A stretch of 64,000 nt of DNA from Begonia masoniana (GCA_022432975.1 CM039512.1:34965730-35029729), one strand, 5' to 3'; shown: positions 1-11,452, counted from the first letter of the stretch. Translations and numbers: made by a program. Notes: generated from the letters alone by a model not told the origin.

Positions 1-720
1 AAAGTCATACCCATTATTTTCCCGAGCTATCAACCTCTCCTCCGACAAAAAATTGAGACTTTCTGATCCGTCCTCTCTACAAAGTGAGCTCTCGGTAAAT
101 GCGGTCTCCGTTTTTGTATGGACAACACAATGGGCATTAGCTCTCTCCCTTAGTGGCGATAATCCTTTCGGTATAATCATTTAATCGCAGAAATCATCTA
201 AGAGTGTCTTTATATTAGGGGGAAATCTCATCTATTCCCTTAAGTGGTCCTTTAATTGAACATAACTGCGTGATCAATCCATGCCCTTCATGTTTAATTG
301 TCCTCGTCAGGTGTAATTTGCAGTATTAGTAATTTCCAATCCCAAGCAATCTACTAACATGCTTGAAATCAAATTGTGGGTCGCCCCACGATGTATTAAT
401 ATGACCACATCTTGACGTTTGATTCTTCCCATTAAACTCATTGTAGTTGCTGGTGAATTTAAAGATACTACTATCTTCTTTTTCCATTGGAATTCTTCAT
501 TTTAAACTATAAGAACCTGCGACAATTTCTTGTTGCATTGGTGGCCAACCGAGCATATTTCTTTTTCTCTCCTCATATGCATTTCAACCTCAGTTAAACG
601 TCTCCGAGTAATCTCACATTTTCCTGTTGCCTAAGCTTGTATAGGTCTTCCTGCTTTAACATGTTCAGTAACATAAATTTCACCCTTCGTCACAGGAACC
701 TAGGGTTGACGTTGATAATT
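1..720 (-). pseudogene. Ty3/gypsy gag-protease remnant
   Basis: Conceptual minus-strand translation gives a degraded chromovirus-type gag end followed by an aspartic protease. Around 540-610 the frame reads RRLTEVEMHMRREKEIC, the stretch that normally precedes a zinc knuckle in this clade, but the knuckle cysteines are lost. Around 310-440 it reads a protease core ending in HRGATHNLIS. Related elements have D-C-G or D-T-G at the catalytic position, so the aspartate appears replaced by histidine. There are stops and frame changes, and no long ORF. Bases 1-300 may hold the linker to reverse transcriptase, but I cannot support that strongly. The clade is inferred from motif resemblance only. The fragment continues beyond the left edge of the window. 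Confidence 0.6.
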
Positions 721-844
721 TATAGAACTGAATTCTCCATCAAGAACTTACTTAAAACAGTACAATTATACAACTAAATAGGCAGTACGAAAAATGATAG
801 AATATGCGATCCGTAAAATATGAGGTATATTTTCTCATACCATC

Positions 845-2117
845 AAATATAACAACTAAGAAATAGATAAATAATAGATAAATTAAACACCAAGAATTTT
901 ACGTGAAAAACCTAAATCGAGAAAAACTACGAGAATCAAGTCAAGAAATATCTCACTATAAAAATAAGATTGCAATATTATTATAGAAATTAAATATTCA
1001 AGAAAATATTGGCTAAGAGTAATTCACCGCTTTTAAAACTCACAGAGAGTGCACAAAAACACCTCATTTTTTTTTTCTCATTTTTTTCTTACCTTTGTAA
1101 ATAAACTTCAATATTCCTCTCTTCCTCCCCCAAAATGTCTCTAGTTTTTCTTCTTTGGATTGGGATACAAAAGCTTTTTTAACATTTGTCTTCTTTATGT
1201 ACCGCATTCTATTTACAATATTATTATAGAAACCAAATATTTTTGAATATATTTGTTAAGAGTAATTCACCACTCTTAGAACTCATAGTTGGTACAAAAA
1301 TACCTCATCTATTTTCTTTCATTTTTTTCTCCTTAAAAAATAAACTTCACTATTTCTGTCTTCCTCACTCCAAAGTATCTCTGGTTTTTCTTCTTCAGAT
1401 TAGGATACAAAATGCTTTTTTGGAATTTTTCTTCTTTTGAATGTACCTCATCATATTTCGCATTTTTAATCACACGGTAACTCACTTTTTTTCCGATTTG
1501 ACCACTTTGACCAAAAACCACATTTTTTACACCTTGATTATTTAGGAAAATTTGAGTAAACCACAAAACATCTTGACCTCTAATTGTTAAACCCTTAGTT
1601 GGGGTTTCATTTTGTAGTTTAAAATTATTGGAGATTTCCAACCAAGAACAGATCAATTGTTCAACAGGAAAACTAAACAGAACACAATCGTTTAACGTTG
1701 TTCGGACATTAATATCCTACATCCACATATGGAACTCTTGAGCACTTTTATTAACCAAGAGATAGAAAACCGAGATGATCAAAACCAAGAATCACCGAAA
1801 CTAGGAAACAACAATCTAGAAAAGAGAATCAGTAGCCCCCTTTCTCATTCACGTATGCCGAACTTGCAAACCTCCAAGGAACCCACTCTTAATCATCTTC
1901 TCTGTTCCACGAATAGCATCATTTCTTGCCATAGACCGCTCGCTGCTTCTCCTCACCTCTTCGAGAAAATTGCCCTCCTTTATTGAAACAAAAACTACTG
2001 TAAAACAATGAATATAAAACCGGTTCGAGTCATAAAACCGAACCAAACCATTAAAACACAACATATAAAATAACTAAAGGAGATAGAACCAAATCGAAGA
2101 TTGAACCATATTTCACA
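845..2117 (-). repeat. Probable 3' LTR of a decayed Ty1/copia element
   Basis: On the minus strand this follows directly after the copia pol remnant and a purine-rich tract (2118-2130), and starts TGTGAAATATGG at 2117. The distal part has the copia LTR style: an AT-rich stretch with TATAATAATATTG and a phrase resembling the conserved U5 of Tork/Ale-type elements near 880-930. The proximal end is clear. The distal end near 845 is approximate. The short ORFs here are not genes. Confidence 0.55.
973..1455. repeat. Diverged direct tandem duplication, about 240 bp
   Basis: Two direct copies lie at about 973-1212 and 1216-1455, offset about 243 bp. Shared landmarks are CAATATTATTATAGAAA, GAGTAATTCACC, the T-rich block and AAAATAAACTTCA. 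They differ by many substitutions and small indels, so the duplication is old. It lies inside the probable copia LTR. Confidence 0.8.
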
Positions 2118-2129
2118 ATTCTCCACCTG

Positions 2130-3071
2130 GTACCAAGTCTAAACAATTGTTAAACTTGATAACCGGTAATATCAAGGCATCAACTGGATTTTCTTTACAT
2201 CAACGGTGCTCCTATCAACCACATCACATATAAAATGATAATCGCACGTCAACGTGCTTAGTCCTTTCATGAAAAACATGATTTTTAATCAAGTGAATTG
2301 CACTTTGACTATCGCAATAAATAGTCACATTCATTCATAGTATACCAAGATCAGACATTAACCCATGTAACCTGGATAGAGCCACAACTTTCTGTAGACA
2401 AGATTTTCAACTAACAACACATGCATACAATGTGAAAATATATCTGGAAGTAAATATCTTGGAATCTAAACAACTATCATCGTTAGAGTCAATATATTCA
2501 GTAATAGTTTCTTTATCTATATCTATTCTTCCATATTCAATGCATAAGTTTAAAGTGCTAGAAATATACCTTATTAGCCACTTTAAAGCATGTCAGTGGC
2601 ATTTACCTGGATTGGCCATGTATTTGTTAATAACACTTACTGCAAATGCCAAGTCTAGACGTGTACATACCACGGAGTACATAATGCTGCCAACGATATT
2701 AGCATATGGAATCTTCTGCATGAATTTTTCTTCCTCCACAGGACTAGGTTGTGATTTCTAGATAATTTGAAATGTCCAACAAGTGGTGTAGTTACCGCTT
2801 TGAGATTAGTCGTTTCAAAGCTATGAAGCATTTTCCTCATATAGTTTTCTTGAAACAATGAAAGCAGCATTGATTCTCTGTTTCTCATGATGTCAATATC
2901 AAGAATCCTCTTAGCTGGACTAAGTCTTTCATATCAAATACCTTTCCTATTCTAATTTGAAATCTGAAATTTCAGACTTATTTCTACCAGCAATAGAAAT
3001 ATCATTGGCATATAAGAGAACAAATACTCTATTTTCTTCACTTGTATTTCTTACATATACACAGTTGTCAT
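2130..3071 (-). pseudogene. Ty1/copia pol 3' fragment (RT end, RNase H)
   Basis: Minus-strand frames give an ordered copia pol end. RT palm residues VLLYANDISIAGR (about 2983-3025) replace the usual Y-V-D-D with Y-A-N-D. Next come KIPYANIVGSIMYSVVCTR (about 2640-2715), the NPGK motif followed by a stop where tryptophan is expected, RNase H CDSQSAIHLIKN with the ERTKHVDVR motif (about 2240-2320), and a KFNNCLDLV tail (about 2140-2165). Frameshifts and stops show it is dead. The 5' part of pol is missing because the SIRE-type LTR begins at 3072. A purine tract and LTR follow at 2117, so this is the true 3' end of an element. Confidence 0.85.
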
Positions 3072-4181
3072 TGTAGGATAAAAAATAGCCTAAGAGTAGG
3101 GTGAATTAGATTATTAATAATTTTTTCGTGATTAGCTTACTAATTTGTATAAGTTCAAATTTAGTGATATTCTCTAGCAATAAAATTAAATTTTCAGAAT
3201 TAAAACTTATAGAGAGCAAATTCTAATGACAATAGAGAGAAGAGATGCAACAAAGTTGTTAACGCGGTTCGACCAATCTTGTCTACGTCTATACTTCAAG
3301 GCTTTTCCTTGAAGATTCCTTCCAATCTCAAATTCTTGAGTTCACTCAATTGATCTTCCAGGCATCAATTAATGCCTTACAAGACTCTTCTTCAGGGTGT
3401 CATCACAAATAGTAATGAGATCGAAATATTAATTAATGCAAATCTCACACTTTCTCAATGTATATAATCAAAAGTTGATGAACTATGAGAGGTGAGGGAT
3501 CAATTGAAGGAAGAGATTCTCAAGTTTTGATTCGGCAACACTTCATTGCAAATTTCTAGATTCGGTTATCCCCATGAGTCTTCATTCTTCTATTTACAAG
3601 TGTCTTCAGAAAACAGCTAGTGCGATCGACATTTCCCTCTTGCTCGATCGAAACTTTGTTGACGTTGTATGTTATTTTAAAAGTTGTTCAACAAATCAAT
3701 TGACACTTTAAGGCTCCTGGAATTTCTAGATTTGATCATACGGTCAACACTATCACTGTCCGGTTGACACTTGATACTCTTTGAAATTTCTGCATTAGTT
3801 TCTGCGGTCGACACTTGAAACTCTCTGAAATTTTTGCATTAGTTTATGCAGTCGACACTAGCTCCATCTTGTCGACACTTGACACTTTTTGGAGTTTTGT
3901 AAATATGATTAGCAATCGACACTCTGTCACTTCAGTTGACACTTTGAAAGCATTTTTGCAAACATTCAACTTCAGGTTCTAAAGCTTTATTGAAGACTGA
4001 AAAATCTTGAACACACACGTTAAAAAGATTAGATACCCCTCTTAAAGGATATTTTCAATGAGAAGCAACAGACGAATATTTCTTTTACTTATTATTGACA
4101 TAATCATTAATCAACGAAAACTTGAATAGAGAAATTCATCATAAAAAATATATTAACTTTAAAACATACTTTAAGTTAACA
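3072..4181 (-). repeat. 3' LTR of SIRE-type copia element
   Basis: On the minus strand it runs from TGTTAACTTAAAG (4181) to ATCCTACA (3072), 1110 bp, preceded by the purine-rich tract AAAGTGAGAGAT. The left boundary cuts the copia RT fragment cleanly, which supports 3072 as the insertion edge. The expected 5-bp duplication partner (GTCAT at 3067-3071) cannot be checked because the 5' LTR is absent. Copies of a TCGACACT-like motif lie at 3610-3960. Length and neighbouring genes fit SIRE/Maximus elements. Confidence 0.7.
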
Positions 4182-4497
4182 ATCTCTCACTTTTTTATAA
4201 TGACAAAATAAATCCACAATACTCTAAACTTGTTTTAAAATAAATACTCCCCTTTAATTGATGCACTATTGTCTATGCAAGCATTAGTCCGTTAAAATAA
4301 ACTCTCCCCCTTAATTCAACGAAAACTTGAATAGAGAAATTCATCATAAAAAATATATAACTTTAAAACATACTTTAAGTTAACAATCTCTCACTTTTTA
4401 TAATGACAAAATAAAATCCACAATACTCTAAACTTGTTTTAAAAATAACTACTCCCCTTTAATTGATGCACTATTGTTAAGCATTAGTTCATTTATT
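4112..4497. repeat. 205-bp tandem duplication of the polypurine tract/LTR junction
   Basis: A segment beginning CAACGAAAACTTGAATAG occurs at 4112 and 4317 (offset 205). Each copy contains the LTR start, the purine tract and the adjacent internal domain. The second copy stops near 4497. The copies differ by a few small indels. Confidence 0.85.
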
Positions 4498-4543
4498 TTT
4501 CTCTCCCTTTGGTATTATGAAAAAAATTGTCAGAGTAACATTT

Positions 4544-4905
4544 TGATATGATATCGGGTCCTTTACTCCTCCCAAAAGCGCGCTCAAGAGTGGAGGTTTG
4601 GACCCAATATATATACTATCCCAGGCAACTCTCTGTTTCTGATGTGGTATCACATCATCCCTTCACCCTTTTAAGTGCGACTGACTCAGTCAGCGATCTG
4701 ACCGGGACACCCCGTAGGATGGCTACCTCAATCGATGGTCTGCCTGATGTGCTGTCTAATTGGCCCACAAAAGTGAGGCTCTGATACCAAATGATATGAT
4801 ATCGGGTCCCTTACTCCTCCCAAAAGCGCGCTCAAGAGTAGAGGTTTGGACCCAATATATATACTATCTCAGGCAACTCTCTGTTTTCTATGTGGTATCA
4901 CATCA
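4544..4905 (-). mobile_element. Complete TRIM retrotransposon, 362 bp
   Basis: Two direct repeats of 114 bp (4544-4657 and 4792-4905) begin TGATATGATATCGGG and end TATCACATCA on the plus strand. Read on the minus strand, the element is LTR, two bases, then TGGTATCAGAGC (4778-4789, the initiator-methionine tRNA primer binding site), about 105 bp of non-coding internal domain, the purine tract AAAAGGGTGAAGGGA (4658-4672), then the second LTR. A perfect 5-bp duplication CATTT flanks it (4539-4543 and 4906-4910). It has no coding capacity, so it would depend on enzymes of another element. The LTRs differ at only a few positions, so the insertion is fairly young. Confidence 0.93.
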
Positions 4906-5499
4906 CATTTGTTTTTTGACTCCCCAGAAAAACACAGTGATATTCAAGAACAAGCATATACTGATAGCATAGACTTAGAATAATAAAGATGTAGTCAAAC
5001 AAGAGTCATCCATGTAGACATAAATATAAGAGTCTAAATAAAGTAGAACACTAGATAGAGTAAATAGTCTTGACAAGATACTCACAAAAACACTAATTAA
5101 AGTTATACCCAAACAAAAGAGTGCAGCACACAAACTATCAACATAGATAAAGCCCCTAAACCAAATCATATGTCTTGCGACGGATCATCAACATGAGCTA
5201 GAGGAGGATCAGAATCATGAGGTGGATCTTCATCAGTGAATGTGTGCGACCAGAAGTTCTTCAAATTTTTTATCAATCCTTTCAGAGCACAAAGTGGCAT
5301 GAGAAGTCGCCGAAGGAGGTGGCCAAGCTGGAGATGGATGCAGACATGTGATCAATCTTTTCTTCAAGGCTCGAGAGACCACCTCTATGAATATCTAAAT
5401 GCTAATGAGCCTCAACAAATGGAGCATTAGGTAACTCATGATCAAAATGTTCATCAACATTCACAGATGGTCCAGCAGAAGAAGATCCTTGATGGAAGG

Positions 5500-6370
5500 T
5501 CATTCACCATCCTCATTCCGAGCAATCTCCATTCTTGCAATAGTGGATTCAGTGTATGTGTCAACTTTTTTCAAAAACAATGGAATTTTAGTAGGAGGAA
5601 TCTGTACTCCATGGAGTTCAAACACTTTCATCAGGAGAAGATTATATGGAAGAGATTTGGTTGAATTGCTAAATACATTCAACACACGATGGATAATGAT
5701 ATGACCAATGTTGAAACGCTCACGTTTAAAAAATTTGTAGAGAAGATAGAGGTCCATACTACTAATATGATCTTGATGACCATCTCTAGGGAATAGATTG
5801 TACGTAACCATATGGTGAAAAACACTAGCACGAATGTTCAAGTCTTTAGCCTTAGGTTTCACAAGTAAAGGTTCATTTGAATTTTTCACAATCATTCTCA
5901 AAAAATTCAACCCATCATCATTACCAATAAACTGATCCTTAGTGGTCTCATAATAGGTTTCATAAGAGTTATCCACTACACACTCCAATAACTCATTTAA
6001 GGAACGAGGGGTCAAATTGATGTGTTTTCCATACACATACTCGAAATTTTCAACGGACGAGAAGTGTACTCCATATTAGCATAAAACATCATAACTGAAG
6101 TTTCAACAAAATAAGGACCCTCTAACTTGTATAGCATATAAAGTCCCAACATTTTAAATGGTTCCTCCAAATCTAAGCCTAGAAGTCCAATAGATGAAAC
6201 TCTTTGAGATATAATCAAAGGTTTGAACTTAAAATCTGTGTCATACTTATCTTTAGAGTCCTCATTTCGGAAAAGCAATATCAGCTATTCGGTGGGAGGA
6301 TCAATGTTCGATTGGAAATCTCTGTTTTGCGCTTCACAGAACGACCACGGGTATGAGAGGAGGATGCCAT
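5500..6370 (-). pseudogene. SIRE-associated downstream ORF, plant transposon-protein-like
   Basis: Three overlapping minus-strand frames form one broken gene: a start MASSSHTRGRS at 6370, a middle part (6278-6012) containing IGLLGLDLEEPFKMLGLY, and a C-terminal part of 178 residues (6036-5500) containing ASVFHHMVTYNLFPRDGHQD, then DLYLLYKFF and SLPYNLLLMKVFE. This layout resembles the 'putative plant transposon protein' domain often found beside copia and other plant elements. I recognise the pattern but could not search. The gene is on the same strand as pol, between pol and the 3' LTR, where SIRE elements carry an extra, env-like ORF. At least two frameshifts break it. Its function is unknown. 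Confidence 0.6.
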
Positions 6371-6545
6371 AGAGAGATAGAGGAGAAGAAATGAGGGTTT
6401 CTGGGCAATATGAACCATGAGACAGAGAGAATCGGCAAAAAAAGAGTGAAAACGACGCGAATTAGGGTTTGGACGAGATTGTAAATTTTTTATTCGTGAC
6501 TCTCCGGTCAACATTTAATTGAAATTGTTTAAACCCAAAACTTAA

Positions 6546-6703
6546 AAGTGTCGAACGGTCCGTGTATAGGTCGACACTTACTTGAAAGATAAGTTTACCA
6601 GAAGCTTAGAGGTGTCGACCGGTCCTTGTATAGGTCGACACTTGAAAAATAATTCATCCAGAAGCTTAGAAGTGTCGACCGAAACTTTCATAGGTCGACA
6701 CTT
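6546..6703. repeat. Three tandem 60-bp units, each with a TCGAC hairpin
   Basis: Units at 6546-6582, 6611-6643 and 6671-6703 each contain AGTGTCGAcc ... ggTCGACACTT, an inverted repeat of 9-11 bp around a loop of about 12 bases, followed by a CCAGAAGCTTAGA spacer. They lie between the end of SIRE pol and the downstream ORF. The first unit's left arm has an extra base change that weakens its stem. Confidence 0.85.
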
Positions 6704-6719
6704 CATAAACAAAACTTGA

Positions 6720-8470
6720 TTATATACATGATCTAACCTAATTAGACCTAACCGTATCCAAATGTTATTGAAAGTCTTTTCATCCAAGGATTTTGTAAAA
6801 ATGTTAGTTAATTGGTCAATCAAGTTGACAAATTCTAGCAAAAAATATCTCCTTTTTGAACGTGATCTCTTATGAAATGATATCTAATCTCGACATGTTT
6901 AGTTCTAGAATGTTGAATAGAATTCTTCAAAATGTTGATTGCATTAGTATTATCACACTTAATTAGAATCTTATCAGAAAAGAGATTATAGTCCTCTAAT
7001 GTTTGTTTCATCCAAAGCATTTTGAGCACAACAACTTCTGGTGGTGATATATTTGTTTTTGGCCTTTGAAAGTGCTATTGAATTTTGTTTCTTAGAGAAT
7101 CAAAATACTAGAGATTTTTCAAGGAATTGACAAGTTCCACTTGTGCACTTCCTATCAACTAGACTTTTAGTATAATCCGAGTGAGAGTAACCTATCAAAT
7201 CAAAGAATGTTTCCTTAGGATACCATAATCCTAAATCATAGAAACCACTTAAATATTTGAATTTCTTTTTTACCGAATTCAAGTGAGATTCCTAAGGTAA
7301 AGTTTCAAACCTAGCACATAAACATACACTAAAGAGAATATTGGGTCTACTCACGATTAAATAGAGAAGAGAACCTATAATTCCCTGATATTTCTTAATG
7401 TCTACACTATTTTCAAGTTCATCCTTATCTAATTTTATTGTGGTACTTATGGGGGTATTAGATGATTTTGTCTTGTCCATGTCAAATCTTTTTAAGAGCT
7501 CCTTAACATATTTCTCTTGACTCAAGAAGATACCATTATGAGATTGTTTAATTTAGAGTCCCAAGAAAATCTCAACTCCCTCATCATAGTCATCTCAAAA
7601 TCACTTTGCATTAAAGAAGCAAAATCATTACAAAGAAAATCATTCATCGCACCAAAGATAATATCATCGACATAAATTTGAACAATAAGCATGTCATCTC
7701 CTTTTTGCATGGTAAAAAGGTCGAATCAATTTTACCCATTTTGAAGTTTTTTTTTAAAAAGAAATTTTTCAATCCATCATACCAAGCTCTAGGAGCTTAC
7801 TTAAGTGCATAGAAAGTCTTCTTGAGCTTAAAAACATGATCAAGCTTATCATGGGCTTCAAAGCCTAAGAGTTGCTCTACATACACCTCCTCCAAACTAA
7901 AGAAATGCACTTTTGACATCCATTTTGAAGAGAGTAAAATTTTCAAAGCAGGTGAAGACTAAAAGCATACGAATAGATTCTAATCTAGCTACTGGAGCAA
8001 ATGTTTTCGCAAATCATACCTTCTTCTTGATTATAACCTTTAGCAACCAACCTAGCATTATTTCTTTTATAACAACTCCATTTTCTTCCAATTTGTTCTT
8101 AAATACTCATTTTTTCCTATAATTAAGTGATCCTTAGGTTTGGAACAAGTTCCCAAACATCATTCCTCTCAAATTGATTTAGCTCTTCTTGTATAGCCAA
8201 AATCCAATTCTCATCTAATTTGACTTCATCAAACTTTTTAGGTTCAATTTGAGAGATGAAGACTGTATTTGCACACAAGTTTCAAGGGAGGCTTTAGTTT
8301 TGACTCTTAATGTAGGATCACCTAGAATATCATCCATAAGGTGAGTTTTGACATATTTCAATATTTAGGAAGATCATCATTAACATTATTGATTGAAATG
8401 ATTTCTAATGCACTAGAAGGAAATTCTAGTAAGGTGCTCTCATGAATTGTACTATCCTTCTCATCTATAA
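6720..8470 (-). pseudogene. SIRE-type copia reverse transcriptase and RNase H
   Basis: In minus-strand order there is an RT N-terminal part (about 8230-8110) with DENWILAIQEELNQFERNDV, then QIYVDDIIFGA with an intact YVDD (about 7690-7640), then a YQGIIGSLLYLIVSRPNILF segment (about 7410-7340). RNase H follows with KCDNTNAINILKNSIQHSR and TKHVEIRYHFIRDHVQKGD (about 6990-6840). The tail DQLTNIFTKSLDEKTF ends near 6760. The phrasing closely follows the SIRE/Maximus lineage. Frameshifts and stops split it into short ORFs, so it cannot make an active enzyme. It would have copied the element RNA into DNA. Confidence 0.88.
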
Positions 8471-8519
8471 CAAGGGAGTTCTTATCCTGTTATTTTATTA
8501 AAAACTCTATATGTTTTAC

Positions 8520-9480
8520 TAGTTGAGGAATAACTTAGAAATATTCAAAAATTCGTCTTGGAGTTAAATTTACCCAAATTATCTTTATTATTGAGAATGA
8601 AGCATTTACAGCTAAAGGTTCTAAAATATTTTACGCTTGGTATTCTACCTTTCCAAAGTTCATAAGGAGTTTTCTCTAGAATAGAACGAATGGAAACTCG
8701 ATTAAGAACATAACAAGCAGTGGCAACAACTTTTGCCCAAAAATATTTAGGAAGGAAATTCTCATTGAGCATAGTTCTAGCTAGCTATTGGAGAGACCTA
8801 TTATTTCTCTCAACGACCCCATTTTGTTGAGGAGTCCTAGGCAAAGAGAAATTATACTCAATGCCATATTTAAGATAAAAACTCTCAAACTTCTCATTTT
8901 CAAATTCTTCACCATAATCACTATGAATAGCAACAATAGAGAGATCATTTTCGTTTTGAATTTTCTTTCTAAAGCTAGAGAAGGTGTCACATGTTTCATC
9001 TTTTTACTTTAGAAAGAAGATCCAAGTAAATATAGAGAAGTCATCAACAATTACAAAGACATAATACTTAGCTCCTAAGCTAGCAATTTTTGAAAGACCG
9101 AAAATGTCCATATGAAGAAGTTGGAGAGGCTTGGAAGAAGTGACAACACTTTTTGAGATAAACGAACTCTTTGTTTGCTTTCTTATTTGACAAGCATTAT
9201 ATACTCTATCATTCTCAAAGGATATCTTTGGAAGACCCCTAACTAGGTTGTTTCTAGAGATTTAAGCCAAGGTATCCATACTAACATGACCTAATCTCCT
9301 ATGCCAAGACAAACTATCATTAAAACAAGAAACATTATCCAAATCAATAGTATATACATTTTCATTAAAACAAGAAACATTATCCAAATCAATAGTATAT
9401 ACATTTTCATTCCTATATCTAATAAACAAGATATTTTCGTTTAAGATATCCTCAATCATGCAAATTTTTTATTAAAAAAT
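8520..9480 (-). pseudogene. SIRE-type copia integrase with GAG-pre-integrase domain
   Basis: The minus strand encodes the pre-integrase segment SLSWHRRLGHVSMDTLA (about 9310-9265) and a zinc-binding remnant VYNACQIRKQ (about 9210-9180), in which the first cysteine of the usual C-x-x-C is tyrosine. The catalytic core follows with HMDIFGL, IVDDFSIFTW, the second acidic block around HSDYGEEF, and a QQNGVVERNNR motif (about 8840-8810). The segment WAKVVATACYVLNRVS comes next (about 8730-8680). Order and motifs match the copia integrase D,D35E core. Several stops and shifts are present. A 45-bp in-frame duplication lies near its start. Confidence 0.88.
9318..9407. repeat. 45-bp in-frame tandem duplication
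   Basis: The 45-bp unit beginning CATTAAAACAAGAAAC occurs twice in a row (9318 and 9363). It repeats 15 codons (NENVYTIDLDNVSCF) upstream of the integrase zinc-binding region without changing the frame. The copies are nearly identical, so it is recent relative to the surrounding decay. Confidence 0.9.
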
Positions 9481-9639
9481 AACTCTATGTCTTTTATCAC
9501 ACAATTGACTAATACTCAAAAGATTATGTTTCAAACCATCAACCGATAAGACACTCTCAATAATAGGGGTAAAATCATTACCTATGTTCTCAATCCCTAT
9601 AATTTTTCTTTTTTGATTTCCACCAGAAGTGACATTCCC

Positions 9640-10441
9640 TTTTTTTTTTGTTGATGAAAGTAAACTTTGAGGAGTCTCCCATCATATGTCTCGAACACCC
9701 ACTATCGAGATACCATAAGTTCTTCAAGGGAGATCCTTCAACCTACAAGGAACCAATCATATGATCCTCTTAGGTACCCAAATCTATTTGGGTCTTTGAA
9801 TGTTAGTCCTGGTTTCTTTAGGAACTCACATTAAAATAGGAGACATTTTTCTCCCACTTAACTTTAGAGGAGAAGAAAATGATTTATGACTCATTCTATT
9901 ACACATATTACAAGTGGTTGGTTTAACAAAGAAATTTTCTGACATCTTTTTATTCTTAAAAGTCTCATAGCTAATACCGGCTTTATCAAAAGTCACTCTT
10001 TGCTCATTATATTGTTTAAATCAACATTTTTACTCTTTAGATCACTAATTTCATTTTCTAATGAGGAAGTCACGTTAGCATGCTTTCTAACTAAATCAAC
10101 ATTCTCATTTTTCAACACTTTCTATTTAGACTTGAGCAAATTAAATTGATCAACTAGATCGTTAAAAGCATCTATCAATTCACCTTCATTAACATCATCA
10201 TCTAAATCACTAAAGGAGTCGCTGACCTCATTTTTCTTAGCCATTAAGCACATGTTGGCAACTTCTTCATCTTCAGAGGAAGTATCATTTTTGCTATCAT
10301 CCCATGTAGCTTTCATTGCTCTCTTCTTGAATGTCTTTTGCACTTTCATGGCTTGAAGGCAATCGGCCTTGAAGTGCTCCGACTTTCCACATTCAAAACA
10401 TGTGGCTTCCTTTTTTTCTAAAGCTTGTCTCCTTTTGAGAA
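9640..10441 (-). pseudogene. SIRE-type copia gag with CCHC zinc knuckle
   Basis: The minus-strand ORF from 10441 to 10122 carries an intact C-x2-C-x4-H-x4-C knuckle (CFECGKSEHFKADC, about 10410-10368). A basic stretch follows, then an acidic region with SSEDEEVANMC and a FNDLVDQFNLLKSK helix, the arrangement seen in SIRE gag. The downstream part to about 9640 continues the gag-protease region in broken frames. The N-terminal half of gag, the leader and the 5' LTR are missing because a gypsy LTR fragment abuts at 10442. The first residues of the long ORF here come from that fragment, not from gag. Confidence 0.8.
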
Positions 10442-11452
10442 TATTCATGGTCCTCCTTTTGGACAGTGACATATGTCAAACCGCCCCCAACCCTCTCTTA
10501 ATCCTTGTTACATAAGTTTCATGTTCATATCTTGATCGTGAAGGAAAACATGCACTTAAAACATTTTCATATGATTGAAGAGGAAACAATCATGAGGCAT
10601 GAGTACGAGTACTTCTTATTCTATCGGACTAAAAGGACATATCAATCATTCAACAATAAATCATGTTGCTAACTCACATATCATAACATCCAGACAATAA
10701 CACAAACAGCTTTCGGACATCATAATCAACTTTAACCTAATACCCTTGTGATGTAGGGCCCTAAAGGCCGGGAATCCTACTCACTCACTTACCTGGTTTC
10801 CTTAGCAAACTTAAGTACTTCTCTTTAGACTTCTTCACCTAAAAACAATTCACATTACAGTGTTAAACAAACTCTTAAAAGTTCTAACCAAAAGTCATCC
10901 TAGAATCTAATGCATATATTTCTAAATCTTCTTAGTCGAGCACCTAGTGTGCGCAGATTAACTTACAGAACCTAAAGATAACCAGATTCAACCTAGTAGC
11001 TAACCACAAATTACAAATGCCACTACTATTACTCGGACAATGATGAATCCGAAACTACGAGTCTTAGCTGAAAATAGAGCTCTAAGTAACTAACCAACAA
11101 CTACATTGTCTAAGTCTTACATAGAGCGTGGATTGTCGGGGTGGAGACTGAAGAATCGATCGCCGATGGAGGAGTAGCTGGCCGAGAGAGAGAGGGAGAG
11201 GAAGAGCTCTGGAGAAAAGGAAATCGCCGAGAGAGGAATGTCGGCTACAGTGAGGTTTAATGAGGTTTAAGGATTTCCATTTCCCATTTATACTAATTAA
11301 AATCCATCTTAATTACAATTTTGCCACCCAACCTAGTTCACACCACATGGAATTTAATAAATCAGGCATTAATTTAAAATAAAAAGGTCGATAAAAAGGT
11401 GACAGTTAAATCAGTTAAGAAAATTACCTAGCCGAAATTGTCGGGTGTTACA
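10442..11452 (-). repeat. LTR fragment related to the gypsy LTR at 50582-53029
   Basis: On the minus strand it starts TGTAACACCCGACAATTTCGGC at 11452. It stays collinear with 53029-51940: shared blocks include GATGTAGGGCCCTAA, CAAACCGCCCCCAAC and GGACAGTGACATA. It breaks off at 10442 inside copia gag. No polypurine tract or internal domain lies next to it, so it is a truncated or rearranged LTR. Confidence 0.8.

Noticed and set aside
1333..1656. 107-codon minus-strand ORF
   Set aside because: It lies within the probable copia LTR and crosses the 240-bp duplication; no domain was recognised.
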